Below, one piece after another: positions 11,800 to 24,051 of a stretch of DNA of 64,000 bases. The notes beneath the pieces were generated by a model. The model was not told where the DNA came from, did not search any database, and was given only the letters and a program-made list of their open reading frames with translations. Made by a program: the position numbers and the translations under genes. The first letter of the stretch is position 1; each line of letters starts with the position of its first letter. The stretch lies in contig LATX02000215.1 in the NCBI GenBank assembly GCA_001466705.2, positions 248,001-312,000 on the forward strand, written 5' to 3'. The stretch comes from Moniliophthora roreri. Taxonomy: Eukaryota; Basidiomycota; Agaricomycetes; Agaricales; Marasmiaceae.

Positions 11800-14700
11800 C
11801 GCGACAGTAAGGCCTTTTATTCCAACGGCATCACGCCATTCCACGCCATTCCACACCACAAAATCTTCAGCCCTCGCTGTACCTCCACTAACTGCACTTG
11901 ACACGGGGGTTGACCATCTTCCATTCCCGCAATGAGCTCCTCTACCCCTTCAGAAGCTGCAACTCTCACATTCTTCGCTAAAAACCCCTCGCGTTCGTCT
12001 CGCCAAGTACTCTGTTTGCCCCATTACCTTTCCCGGTCCATCCATATCGTACGTCAACGCGTCAACGCCGGTTCCGAGCCTTCTCCACGATTCCCGGTGG
12101 TATTCCCTGCCTGCCTTGCAATTCGTCGTCCCAGTCACCTCTGGAATGTATCCAAAACCAACATTTATCACCCAGTACCTCTCGAATCGTTTCGCCGAGT
12201 GCTACGTTGAACGAGTACAGTGTCTTGTTTGCTGACAGGTACCGGTACATCGGCCGAACAAATGGGCTGGGAGCGTGGGATTGTGGTCGTGGGTGTTTCG
12301 ATGGTGCCTTCAGTTTCAATTGTCGATGAGGTACGTGGCTTCATCCTTCCTGGCTCCTCCGATGATACAGCCTCTGCCTGCTAATGTGGACTCTCAGCCT
12401 CAGATATCCTCCGCACGCAAAATGCCAGCAGTATGATACTGAGGTAGAATAGTGAGTGCTAGTTTATCACAAGGTCGGGTCGCAACCCACTGGAGACGGA
12501 TCCGAGGCTAGATGGAACGTTCTGGTAGGGGGTTCGAGAGGGAGAGTTCAAGTTTTGATGGGAAATTGGATAGCTTCATTCAATTTCTCCTCTATAATGA
12601 AGTCCTCAGCGAAGACTGGGAGAAAAGAAAAGGGAATTCGGCGTACTGGGTCGACCTTCCGTTGCTCCAATGATAGGTTCGTCTTCTCATAGCTGACCTT
12701 CTTTCTCATCCCCTACCACCGAATCTTTTCCATCCTTTGGAACCGCCGTTGTCGTTTAAAGACTTGGTGCGAGATTGAAGGAAATCGATCAAGTGTCGGC
12801 ATAGAAAAAAGGATGACGAGTTCCTCGCAATCTGTACTTGGGCATGAGGCGACTGAGATCGCAGTTGACAAATTGCCGCGGCAGAATACACGTGGCCTCG
12901 GAAATTTTGCATAATCAGGTGATCTTAAAGCCTCTTCCTTTGACGACGATGAACTCAAATTCTTTCTTACCGTACGTTGATGGACCTCAGTCGGCTCAGC
13001 TTGCATCTTCTTTTCAGCTCCAGGCTCCCGTCCTCTGCTTCATAAATCCCCAAGTGAATCAATCTCATCCAACATTTCGCTTATTTCCTTAGAACGGCTA
13101 TCATACTTTTGAGTCTGTCCGGATAAACATTACTCAGGACGAAAGCACATAAACGCTCATCTCGCTTTTACGTGAATGGCACTTGCACAATCTGCGATTT
13201 CACGGAAAGTGACAAAGTCTGTGCCTTCATTTCCCTACTTCCCCGAAGATAAAGCTCACACACGTTGTAGCTTACAGTTCATGGATTTCCCGGCAAAGTC
13301 CAACACCAGTATTTGCCCCGGCGTGCGTAGATTGACACCACTGAAGACCTCAAAGCTATAATACATTCCATGTTATACTGAGGATTGCGGCCCCTCTGAT
13401 TATACGATGCTCGCTTGGAAATACGCACAACAACTGGAACCAAACAGCCGCAAGTATGGGATAAAAGAAAGGCTGTCCATAGCTACACGGAGTTTCACAA
13501 GCGACCTTGGTAACGTCATACATGGCCTAATTCTCAAATTGTCACTGATATAGCTTCGTCTAGACCAACCAGACTGTCAAGATATAATTCGCTTGATGCG
13601 GAAGAGATAGGGATACTGGTACCAGATGCTTGTTTATTGATCTACTGGAACCCCCATGATCACTAACGATGAGCTTGACTTGAAGTTCTCTGGGCGTCCT
13701 CTACCCGTATTCTTAGGCCCTCGTGTTGCAATTGCTATATACTATCGACGGGTAGTCGGTTCTGCCGATCATTTGTCAGTATCCACCGTCTTGGTACTTT
13801 GGCATCGTTTCATACTCAGCATTTTTGATTACTCCCACACGGATGCTTTTCTAGGGCCGCTCGCTTTCATGACCCCATCAGTAGCAAGCTAGAACGTTCG
13901 AACCGTTTATGGAACCAGCTCGAGACCTCTACTCTCGGCCACGAGTGCTCTTTTCGACCCTTGTTTGAGCTAGTGTGTTGCTCTTACCATTAGTCTTTGA
14001 AACTTGCAGCGAGAAGTGCTGATTGAGCTTATCGCCTAACTGTGCGGTACGTCACAGCTACTGCATGATTAACTTGGACATCAAAGGACACGGTGTGTTA
14101 AGCGCCCGCGACGTGCAGCTCCACAAGGTCTTAGCGTCCATCTAGACGAATGATAACTTATCAGCCTGAGCAACGCGTACTAAAATTATTCTGCACGAGG
14201 AGTTTGGTTCCTCGTTGACTTCGCAATAATTAAGTGGCGTCAGCGGTGATACGTTGGCTCCCTCCTTCCGGGCAAGAGTCGAAGCTTGTGTTCATGGCTT
14301 TCAACGAGGCCAACACGTTACCCGCAACTCGCTTCCTGGCAGACTACAGCCTGTAGCCGAAGGCTCAATAGTGTATGTGAGTGTTCGGATGCACCTATCT
14401 TCGTGCCATCGTGTGTAAGGACTCATGGTACACGGATTCATGGTGCTGTTGTACTCAACCCACTTCTACATCTGCGAGCTTTTTACTATCCTTCGGTTCC
14501 ACCAGAGCTCCCGTGCCATTCACACTGTTATCAAACCGAGTTCTTTGGAACCCCCACCGTCCGGGAAGTCTATGAGTAGTTGTGTAGCAAGGCAAGATTT
14601 GCATGAGGATGCCACGCGGACGTTGACTTATTCGGTATGTTCATTACCATCTGGCCACTCATCTGGCGACTTATTGATTACACTGACATAACGAATATTC

Positions 14701-15180
14701 AACGACACCGATTATATGGGGCAGCTAGGGCATGTTTTCAGGTGATACAGGTACGTCGTGTCCCCATGATTCAACATGATCCCTGATGTTTACCTCACTA
14801 CCCGTGCGGGTCAGCTCATGATCTACTTGGAGCTGTATATATTTCCTTGAAAAACTAACACGGCGCCGCTATAATTGCTTATTGTGACAGCATAGCCGAG
14901 TCTGCAGAATGCCACGACAAGCCCAGCGAACCGACAACCATGCAATACAGCCAACCCAAGGAGCACGAAACCCCTCCAAGACACCCTGTTTCCAACACCG
15001 AGATACTGGATGCAAGAGACGAGTGCCGGTGAAGAAATGACTCGAAAAGCAAGGCACTCCCTAAGGGTATTCATGTGTATCTGATTTGACCACCCCGGAT
15101 AGGGACTTCTACTCAAATGTTCCACTCCAGCCAGTGGGCTGAAGCGAGGTCGGGAAGGAAGAATTGACGCCACAACCACT
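11800..15180. other. Unresolved region with scattered open frames
   Basis: Open frames exist (for example a plus frame from ATG 11932, minus frames over 12062-12319 and 14823-15179) but none shows a recognisable domain. Strands contradict each other, and I cannot chain exons. The AT-rich promoter-like spacing seen before array genes is absent. The region may hold one fragmentary gene around 11.9-12.4 kb, where both strands remain open, but I cannot choose a strand. Confidence 0.35.
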
Positions 15181-15185
15181 CTGAA

Positions 15186-15235
15186 CCCCTACAGCTAGGC
15201 GCCTCTACAGCTAGGCGCCCCTACAGCTAGGCATC
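15186..15235 (+). repeat. Three tandem CTACAGCTAGGCGCC units
   Basis: The unit CYCTACAGCTAGGCGCC is repeated three times, the last ending GCATC. It is followed by GCG/GCC-rich short palindromes up to about 15,270. It lies just upstream of the first array gene. Confidence 0.75.
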
Positions 15236-15475
15236 TATAATAAGCGAAGCGCCCCAGGCGTAGCGCTGTAACTGAACAATGTCCTGGACGGCAAAACTGC
15301 CGTCTATAACTGCGGTGATGCCAGGTGAATCAGACTTCCACGCAAGAGCTTGCACCGTGTGTAATTACTAATGTTCTATATGTGAATGCAGCAACCGTAT
15401 ACGGCCAGCTCCCTTTTTTCACTTCAACAGCCCCCTTCCACTTTCCTTGCCTTAGAAACCGAAATTCAACCCTCC

Positions 15476-16158
15476 ATGTTTAACGGTAACCGAGACTTCG
15501 CTATCCATGGCGGCGTATTCAGCAATGTCGGAACTCAGCACAATGGAAACTATAACATTACCAATAATGCCAGTGGAGGGTCATTCCACGTCAGCCCGAA
15601 CTATGGGGTGACCAATGTCAACAATGGTGGTGTGTTTTCTTAACAGTATCTCAAAAACAAAGGGTTTGTATTGACCCCAATAATCTAGTCGGAAATACAC
15701 GCCGCCATCACCGATCTACTGTGCAGCGGGATGCAGCGCTGACTCATGCATCACGTCTCCAACATGTGGATCATCATTCAGATGTTCCATGTACTTGTCG
15801 TCCTGTGGAGACGGGGACACAGTCTCAAACGACACACCAGACTGAAAAGAAGAACAGTAGCAGTCTTGAGAAGTCTCAGGCACTTCCCAACGATGATTCA
15901 GAGGTTACCTCACAGCCTCGACCCCTGACATCTCTATTTACGAGGATCTGCAGCTTTCGACTGAGCAGAACAACGAGGATTTTGACCAAAGGAGAGACCA
16001 GTACCACTAGCAAGAGGGCACGGGGAGAAGGGGAAAACATCATCTCTCGCATGTCACACATCTCCGGAGCCTACTACTACCTACCCGTCCTCACTAGAAT
16101 TTTTTCATACGTTCAGGTAAATTCACATCTTTTTACCTGCACATGGAAATTAACTTGA
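15476..16158 (+). CDS. GG-F-V motif array gene 1, two exons
   Basis: Exon 1 runs from ATG 15476 to about 15629. It encodes MFNGNRDFAIHGGVF, SNVGTQHNGNYNITNN, GGSFHVSPNYG and VTNVNNGG, which is a full copy of the array motif. A phase-1 donor (GTGTGTTT) follows. The likely acceptor is TAG at 15686-15688, after which the frame reads VGNTRRHHRST and continues in a Ser/Thr/Gln/Arg-rich, disordered tail to a stop at 16158 (about 207 residues). The RR here corresponds to the end of the microexon of other copies, fused to the tail exon. The last 60 codons look less natural, so the true 3' end may involve another intron or frameshift. Function unknown. Confidence 0.6.
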
Positions 16159-16875
16159 TTTTTATGGTCTTGAAGTACGCCTTTGCGTTCTTGACAAAAC
16201 CGAGGACTGAGGATAGTAAATATGTATAATATGCATAGAATTTGTATATAGATGGATATAATATGCTCACCTGAGCTCACTTAACCACTCACTGATAATA
16301 TGTCTTTAAATCTCCTACTGATATTGCAGATTTAGCTATTATAAAAGTGGGACTTGTACAACCATGTCCAATTTTTAAGCCCTCGCTCAGCGTGCTCGCC
16401 AGGCGCTTGAAGCTCACGGGAGGATGAGCCTTCGAAAGTCCGATTTTTGCTATTCTTGATGCTTTTGAGGTGCTGTATTGGACCCACCACGCGCAGAGCA
16501 CGCGGATATGCGCCACTTAATTCGGGTGAGTGACTGCTGTATAGATGGTTCGATACCATATCCACTGCTTCTCCGCCAAAGATCAGTCTTACAAAACAAA
16601 AAACGTAATTACTCAACTGCACGAATTCAAAGCAAGCTGTTGGTGCTGTTGGTACTGTTGATGCTGCTGCGCTCCATAGACGCCATGATTTTCATTCAAA
16701 TCTTTTCCCCACTGTCGAACTCAAACCTCATATAAAGTTCAAGGCTAACGACTCATCGACATCGTTCAATAATCAGCGACAACAAATCGTGCCAACGCAA
16801 GGCTATACTATTCTTGCTTGACGCCAAACACTCTAACTATTCATCCCTCTCGTAGTTACCCCCACCACCGTGATA

Positions 16876-17236
16876 ATGAACAACTTGGATATAAAGCCCA
16901 CCAGTAGCCAGGCCGCGCCCAACGCTCAGGCCTGTGCTGTACCCAGCGTCGGAGGTGGCGGTGGCGCACACGTTGGTAACTGGAACGTCACTAATAATTC
17001 AACTGGAGGAACCACCCACATTGCCCCGAATTATGGAACGTCGACCGTGAACAACGGTACGCCACAAGGTCCGTAATATTCTTTTGCCCTGAACAATATC
17101 TTGGAGATTTAACATCAATATATTTTGCGCAGGGAATACGAATAGTGATGGTATGCTCCGCTCGGTCGTGGCTGACAGCAGCAGCTGATCTTTCATCTAC
17201 GATGTAGGTCAAGATCAGTCGTGCCGGGTGTCTTGA
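16876..17236 (+). CDS. GG-F-V motif array gene 2, short three-exon form
   Basis: The first true ATG is 16876 (an upstream GTG is not a start). Exon 1 (16876-17056) encodes a Pro/Ala-rich leader, a run of five Gly, then HVGNWNVTNNSTGG, THIAPNYG and STVNNG, closest to array gene 1 but with a degenerate GGxFxxV core. Exon 2 (17133-17150) is an 18 nt microexon (NTNSD) and exon 3 (17208-17236) ends SCRVS-stop. All junctions are phase 1 with clean GT...AG ends. Predicted product is about 75 residues: almost nothing but the motif. A TATA-like TATAAAG lies about 145 bp upstream. Confidence 0.6.
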
Positions 17237-17239
17237 ATA

Positions 17240-18285
17240 GCGGCTTCCACCGACCTTTTCTTTTCGTTTTGATGCGTTTTCTAGTACATTTTTGTATGCA
17301 TATGGTATTCCGTTCGGATATTAATACTCTCTGAGTACAAAATGCTGGTCCACTACTTCAGGATACATCTTTAAGGTCCCTGAGTTGCTCAAGATTGACT
17401 TGATGGCTGCCTTGAGGATGAATGGTGTGGTGCAATTTTTCTGTCAAAAATGAACTCACCACATGTGGTCGAGATACTACTCACTTTGCGTCAAAGCATA
17501 GATGTTCACCCAAGGTTGCTGTATGCGCTGCCTCTGGTTCAATTCCAACCAAATCAGAGATAGAGGTGCCAATCAGTGAAAAGTTTGGGAGAGTATTGGC
17601 CAGGTATAAAGCACAGAAATGAAGGAATTCGGATGAAATTCAGATAAAGGAGATTTGATGACTTCCGATTCATTATTATCACATCAAGTACCACACACCA
17701 ATGGGCTCAGTGCCCTGCGAAGGTATTTACTGCTGTTGATGCCCAGACTTCACGAGACCATCCGATCTCAACGTAAACGGTTTTGTGGATTATCAGCTTC
17801 ATGTGTCTCGATCTTGTTGTGGAACAGCGCCCTGATGACCTTACTATTCAGCCATTTGGGCTCATAAATACAGGAATTTGCAAAGGGAGAGGCCAGTCCC
17901 ATGGAAGGCATGAGGATATAATCAATGTGCACACCTGAAATGCAGAGATTATGTCTTTAAAATCACAGGGAGTCGGGAAAGCAGAATAAAGTCACTTGGT
18001 GTTCCATTGTATGGAGCTATATCATGCGTTCAAGAGCCCAATGGATTGATAGATCTGCGATTACTAGCCTTTCCTTCATTTCCCCCACTGAGATACATTC
18101 TGTAACCCTGAAGTCTAAAGGTTGATCGACCTTCAAAGGCTCACCATTGCATTCATCTGATAAGAATAGGGATTGGTGCTATTCGAAAAGAGGAATGGGA
18201 AGCACATTTAGAATCGGGTCCGCTTGAGGACTATCGAGGCGGGCGATAGTGCTTGGTTGATCAACAAGATCGCTAAGCGCTTCGG
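17240..18285. other. Intergenic; diverged duplicate of 22.06-22.30 kb at its right end
   Basis: No gene supported. From about 18,120 to 18,290 the sequence (GTTGATCGACCTTCAAAGGC..., GGGATTGGTGCTATTCGAAA) aligns with 22,075-22,300 at clearly lower identity than the block that follows. Confidence 0.5.
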
Positions 18286-18289
18286 ATCC

Positions 18290-20040
18290 GAAGTCCAGTG
18301 CACAGCATCTCCGGATATCATCCAATTTGCCTGAGACGCATCCAGTCCTTTTCACCATGTACTTCTCAAGTCCTCTCTCTACATCATTTCACTGTCAGCT
18401 CAGGACTGTGTTAGCTACGTTTCGTGGTCTCAAGGTACTCAGAGGTACCTCATCGCCGTTGACAACGTCCAAAGGTACATCGCTCTTCCTTTGAGGCGTA
18501 TGTCAGCAGTTCCCGCGCCACTGACCGGTATGGCCAATCCGAAGGTTTTCTGTTTGCACCTTATCCCGAATCAACACCTTTCAAACCATCAATATCACAG
18601 TAAGCTCTCACCAATTCTCGCTCACTATTACTCGGGATCGTCTTACCCCATTATATTTCTGTTCGAATTAGCTGTTCGTTTGGCTGACTGCAGCACAGCA
18701 CATTCAGGACAATAATTCAGGACATTCAATCTTCCCATTTCACTCCCGGGCGCGCCACAAGTCCACAAGCATACTTCATGACGCCCATTCTACTCTTCAC
18801 CGCAAATCTCGCTCACCTTGCTATCGATATCATCGCATCATTAATCAAGGATGGAGCATGGAGACAAAATGGCCAAGAACAAGGTTTGGATCATGATATG
18901 GGGAACCAAGAGATGTGGTACCAAACATGTGAGTATGTTGTCTCTTTTTCTCATGTCAAGAAAGGGATGTTCATTGATGTGTGCAAGCGCTCTACGGCTG
19001 CTGCTGGCGACTCATCCGGCTATACATCTTTTCTCGCTCTCAATCTTGGGCTTGCATCTATACCGTAAGATGTGGAATATGATGTTCGGAGACCGTAATC
19101 GCTTGTCCTGTGCATTCAATTATGAGGACGAACATGGCGCTTTCCGATACTTGAGATAGAGCACGAGAAGCATGAAGAATCGAAGGCTTTCGAAGGGACT
19201 CAGATAAAGTTTGGTGCGATGTAATCTGATACACGTGTAAGCAAGGGGGTTTAGCTTCTCATCCTCATGATGCTGTGTTCATCGATTTAGTTCGTACAGC
19301 CGTTTTGCAACTGCTGCTCATAATTTACCCCTTCCACTACCTTCGCACGAACCAGCGTCTACTTCTTTCCACAGACCCTTTCAGTACTGACCGTCATTGA
19401 ATCCAGGCCTCGGATATGGACCGAAAATGCAGGAATGCAATGTAATGTCTTCGTGAAGCGCTGGATTCATATATCTCGATGTGACGATGATAACATGCTT
19501 GCTTGGGGTATGTGATCGAGAACAGATGGCTTGAGCAAGGTACCGGGGTAAGGACTCGTTTATTCCTAGATTCCTAACCTTCATTTTATCATCATAAGAC
19601 CCAGGCCTGCTGTCTCAAGGTGGTTTATCATCTTCCCCTCCTTTTTGGGCTCGACTCGACTCAGTCTTACTCCTTCTCTACCTCCGCCTTTTCTTTCGTT
19701 AGTTGATCATGCCTTTCTTTAGCGGTGGTCCATTCGAAAACGTCGCTGAAAAATGCTTCAACGACTACTACCACGGCACCAGCGACTGCGGAAAGACATA
19801 TCGTAATGTGGACAGCGGGTTTTTCATTAGCGGCGATTCATTCGAAAACGTCGCTGGAAACCGCTTCAACGGCTACTACCACAACACCAGCAACTGCAGA
19901 AAGATATGTGGTGGTGTTGTGGACAGCGGTACAAACAATCACAGTGCGTTTTCTCTCCCCGAGACATTATCTTCGACAATCTGACCAAAATACATTGATA
20001 CGCAGTGCAGAGCCCACCGCAGCGCCATGGTATATTCTCT
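18290..20040 (+). repeat. Near-identical 1.75 kb duplication, copy A
   Basis: Base-for-base counterpart of 22,301-24,051 at a constant offset of 4,011. Between about 18,330 and 20,020 I see a single mismatch (in the string around 19,235). Flanks on both sides are much more diverged. The block contains a DUF7704 relic, the promoter, exon 1 and most of the microexon of array gene 3. Confidence 0.9.
18900..19215 (+). pseudogene. DUF7704-like relic (also at 22,911-23,226)
   Basis: The stretch TATACCGTAAGATGTGGAA...ATGATGTTCGGAG followed by the shared 3' flank TCTGATACACGTGTA aligns with the end of the intact DUF7704 gene at 41,666 (TATACTGGAAGATTTGGGA, then the same TCTGATACACGTGTA). No long frame survives. 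The match is by eye and weak upstream of 19,040. Confidence 0.35.
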
Positions 20041-20699
20041 AACTTGGGCCTGTACGTATAACAATTCTAATTACCAATCACTCAGGACAGATGGAGGATT
20101 ATCCCCAGCGTCCTTCAGGGACGCCCCGTATCAGACCAGATCCATCGATGGGGTACGATGATTACGATGATTATAACGATTACGACGACGACGACGACGA
20201 CGACGATCATAGCAACGGTTACAAGGATTCGCATAGGCCTCTCCCCACACAAAAAACTAATGGACGAGACTATCGTAACCCACGACCTGCTCCGCCGCAG
20301 CAACAGCGGTCTGATATATATGCAGCTCAGGAGCGAGCTCCAAAACAACAGGCTCGCGGTCTTCGTGACCTACGTGAGCCTCAATCTCGCACGCAGGCTC
20401 CTCAAGTACGACGCTCTGACTACGGCGAAGATGATGGCGAGCGTGGATATCCGCCTCGTGGACAGCGTCCGGATTATGATGCAGATGATTGGGACGTCCG
20501 CCAATGTCAACCTCCTCGTCATGCACCTCCATCTCATATACCTAAAGACGGTTCTGATTACGGTTTAGAGGAGGATCACCCCTATCAGTCTCGAAGAGCA
20601 CCACAAAGTTCCCGTCGTAAGCTCGATCATGTTTCGGACCACGACTCTGAGGGTCGTTACATCTCCCAGCATTCGCCTCGTACACAATTCTGGTTCTGA
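19709..20699 (+). CDS. GG-F-V motif array gene 3, tail truncated by a deletion
   Basis: ATG 19709 starts exon 1 (to 19943), which carries the motif twice in tandem: FFSGGPFENVAEKCFNDYY and FFISGDSFENVAGNRFNGYY, each followed by an N/T/S-C segment. Microexon 20006-20029 encodes QSPPQRH. Exon 3 starts at 20086 (GQMEDYPQRPSG...) with an acidic DYDDYNDYDDDD run and an Arg/Pro/Gln-rich disordered region. All junctions are phase 1. Against its paralogue at 23,720, a 20 nt deletion near 20,680 shifts the frame, so translation ends early at 20697-20699 and the conserved end (SDDFSDDASDDG...SASKKA) is lost. About 290 residues. It may be a recent loss of function or a truncated variant. Confidence 0.7.
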
Positions 20700-21225
20700 T
20701 GATTTTTCGGATGATGCTTCGGACGACAGTTAGGCGTCAGCAGTACCTAGCCCTTCTGAGGAGAGAAGCAAAAGATAAGGATGAAGAAAAGACGGATCGT
20801 AGTGCTAATAAGAGGGCGTAGGCTTGCTCATACCCACACCTGTCCATGCTACACACCTATATTTCTTTTCCTCTCCACCCCCAACGCATATCAGTCACCT
20901 GGGGTGACTATATCTCATCGAGTACTAATCGCTCGGTGCATTCAATTACTTTCTACCGTATTCATTTTGATGCATACATTTGTTCAGCTTCTCTGCAAGT
21001 ATTTGCCCTCAGCCATCCATCGACGCCAATTATGTTTTCGCCTTCTCATTCACCTGTATTATCATACATCTGACGTTTTGCTGCAGGAATGAACTTGCTC
21101 AAATACGCACATCATGAGTTAGAAGGAACTATGTACCGCATACGCCAATGGGACGCGACGCGTCGATGTCACCTGACACCCTTAACATGCCACGTGGTCT
21201 TGCCTCCTTTTTCTCCCTACCGTTC
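20700..21225 (+). other. Untranslated 3' block shared with 24.85-25.2 and 44.7-44.9 kb
   Basis: Contains the out-of-frame remnant of the tail exon (ATGATTTTTCGGATGATGCT...), then GGCTTGCTCATACCCACACC and downstream sequence that recurs at 24,850 and 44,700. No gene. Confidence 0.55.
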
Positions 21226-21520
21226 ATGTCCATTGCCAACGATTCAGTTCCCCTTCCTTCTTCCATTTCGAAACGTCTTGAGCTTTCGCAGGAGCACTAC
21301 ACTGCAAAAGGGCTGAGGCCTACCTAAAGATCTAGCACCTATGGCCCGATGGACCAACCATAAGCTATAGCTCCTTCAGGTTCGAACTTCCCTTTGCTCA
21401 GCATCCTTTCTCGCCATGGAGCAGATTTGGGACACGCTGCTGATCCTGCTGTTGCGGATTTTGTCCTTCAAATTTGGATCGGCAAACATATGAGGTACGA
21501 GTGCGATGATACGGAAGCGT
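21226..21520 (+). pseudogene. DUF7704-like relic
   Basis: The 5' flank (GACGCGTCGATGTCACCTGA..., GCCACGTGG) matches that of the intact DUF7704 gene at 41,666. The following sequence aligns patchily with its coding region (CATGGAGCAGATTTGGGACA, then TTGCGGATTTTG). Many stops are present. A parallel relic is at 25,207-25,510. Confidence 0.35.
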
Positions 21521-21872
21521 GTAAATAATTCATTTATGTGGCTGACGAAGGCCGGAAAGGCTCGCCATATCCCATTTCCCGTACAGGTGCAAGAGATTTG
21601 ATCACTAAACGTGTGCTCCGTTTCTCGCTCATGTTTAAGGGATACTGATCGTAGTAGCATCACTGTTTGTGGATGTCTAGGTACAGCTGCTCTATTCCAC
21701 ATAGAGTCTATGAGAATCTTGGCTCCAAGCTGTTCACCTTACCTTTCACAACGAGCCACCATCTGGCAGTTCGCTGGTAGCCCCCATGAACACGTGTCGG
21801 CGCTTAGAAGCACTCTTAACGATCGAGTACTTTTTATAGATCATCGCCGTCCTTGTCACCTCTCGGCCTAAC

Positions 21873-22010
21873 ATGTTCTGGTACCTTCACCAGTATATCG
21901 GCGAATATCATAATGCCGTCCACCATAATTCAACAGCTTCAACCATGGAAATAACAACATGTACAGCAGCACTAGTTACGATGCGTTTTCGTCTGCCAAA
22001 TAGTATCTTC
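21873..22010 (+). pseudogene. Decayed GG-F-V motif exon
   Basis: ATG 21873 (ATGTTCTGG...) is followed by stretches that match the exon of array genes 6, 8 and 11: CCAGTATA, GGCGAATATCATAATGCC, then ATAATTCAACAGCTTC and ACAACATGTACAGCAGC...TACGATGCGTTTTCG (the usual donor context). Small deletions destroy the reading frame and the GGxF core. The upstream 300 bp matches the 5' regions at 26.3 and 45.2 kb. Confidence 0.55.
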
Positions 22011-22300
22011 GTCAGAATCGTCATATTAATACCACTGATGGAATCAAAGAAGGAACGTGTGCGACGTTCGAATGAGATTGATCAACCTTTGAAGGCTTAC
22101 TGTTGCCTTCGCGTGATACTATATAGGAATAGTGCCGGGAGGAAGGAATAACGAGGGATTGGTGCTATTCGAAATGAGTAATGAGAAGCGCAGAAAACCG
22201 GCATTCAAGTTGTGGGCAAGCGTTGTTGAGTTACGCGCAGTCCGCTTGAGGATTATGGGATGGACGATAGCCAAAGGTTGCTAAGCATTTCGGCTCCGCC

Positions 22301-24051
22301 AAAGTCCAGTGCACAGCATCTCCGGATGTCATCCAATTTGCCTGAGACGCATCCAGTCCTTTTCACCATGTACTTCTCAAGTCCTCTCTCTACATCATTT
22401 CACTGTCAGCTCAGGACTGTGTTAGCTACGTTTCGTGGTCTCAAGGTACTCAGAGGTACCTCATCGCCGTTGACAACGTCCAAAGGTACATCGCTCTTCC
22501 TTTGAGGCGTATGTCAGCAGTTCCCGCGCCACTGACCGGTATGGCCAATCCGAAGGTTTTCTGTTTGCACCTTATCCCGAATCAACACCTTTCAAACCAT
22601 CAATATCACAGTAAGCTCTCACCAATTCTCGCTCACTATTACTCGGGATCGTCTTACCCCATTATATTTCTGTTCGAATTAGCTGTTCGTTTGGCTGACT
22701 GCAGCACAGCACATTCAGGACAATAATTCAGGACATTCAATCTTCCCATTTCACTCCCGGGCGCGCCACAAGTCCACAAGCATACTTCATGACGCCCATT
22801 CTACTCTTCACCGCAAATCTCGCTCACCTTGCTATCGATATCATCGCATCATTAATCAAGGATGGAGCATGGAGACAAAATGGCCAAGAACAAGGTTTGG
22901 ATCATGATATGGGGAACCAAGAGATGTGGTACCAAACATGTGAGTATGTTGTCTCTTTTTCTCATGTCAAGAAAGGGATGTTCATTGATGTGTGCAAGCG
23001 CTCTACGGCTGCTGCTGGCGACTCATCCGGCTATACATCTTTTCTCGCTCTCAATCTTGGGCTTGCATCTATACCGTAAGATGTGGAATATGATGTTCGG
23101 AGACCGTAATCGCTTGTCCTGTGCATTCAATTATGAGGACGAACATGGCGCTTTCCGATACTTGAGATAGAGCACGAGAAGCATGAAGAATCGAAGGCTT
23201 TCGAAGGGACTCAGATAAAGTTTGGTGCGATGTAATCTGATACACGTGTAAGCATGGGGGTTTAGCTTCTCATCCTCATGATGCTGTGTTCATCGATTTA
23301 GTTCGTACAGCCGTTTTGCAACTGCTGCTCATAATTTACCCCTTCCACTACCTTCGCACGAACCAGCGTCTACTTCTTTCCACAGACCCTTTCAGTACTG
23401 ACCGTCATTGAATCCAGGCCTCGGATATGGACCGAAAATGCAGGAATGCAATGTAATGTCTTCGTGAAGCGCTGGATTCATATATCTCGATGTGACGATG
23501 ATAACATGCTTGCTTGGGGTATGTGATCGAGAACAGATGGCTTGAGCAAGGTACCGGGGTAAGGACTCGTTTATTCCTAGATTCCTAACCTTCATTTTAT
23601 CATCATAAGACCCAGGCCTGCTGTCTCAAGGTGGTTTATCATCTTCCCCTCCTTTTTGGGCTCGACTCGACTCAGTCTTACTCCTTCTCTACCTCCGCCT
23701 TTTCTTTCGTTAGTTGATCATGCCTTTCTTTAGCGGTGGTCCATTCGAAAACGTCGCTGAAAAATGCTTCAACGACTACTACCACGGCACCAGCGACTGC
23801 GGAAAGACATATCGTAATGTGGACAGCGGGTTTTTCATTAGCGGCGATTCATTCGAAAACGTCGCTGGAAACCGCTTCAACGGCTACTACCACAACACCA
23901 GCAACTGCAGAAAGATATGTGGTGGTGTTGTGGACAGCGGTACAAACAATCACAGTGCGTTTTCTCTCCCCGAGACATTATCTTCGACAATCTGACCAAA
24001 ATACATTGATACGCAGTGCAGAGCCCACCGCAGCGCCGTGGTATGTTCTCT
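22301..24051 (+). repeat. Near-identical 1.75 kb duplication, copy B
   Basis: Partner of 18,290-20,040 (offset 4,011). The identity falls sharply inside the microexon of array gene 5 (CCATG versus CCGTG) and downstream intron (TATATTC versus TATGTTC), where divergence rises to many differences per 50 bp. Confidence 0.9.

Noticed and set aside
18491..19159. Open frames inside the near-identical block (repeated at 22,502-23,170)
   Set aside because: Identity of the two copies reflects recent duplication or conversion, not selection on these frames. They overlap each other and show no domain.
20091..20568. Asp-run derived frames (poly-Thr/Ile and poly-Val)
   Set aside because: Produced by reading the GAC repeat of the tail exon in other frames or on the other strand.
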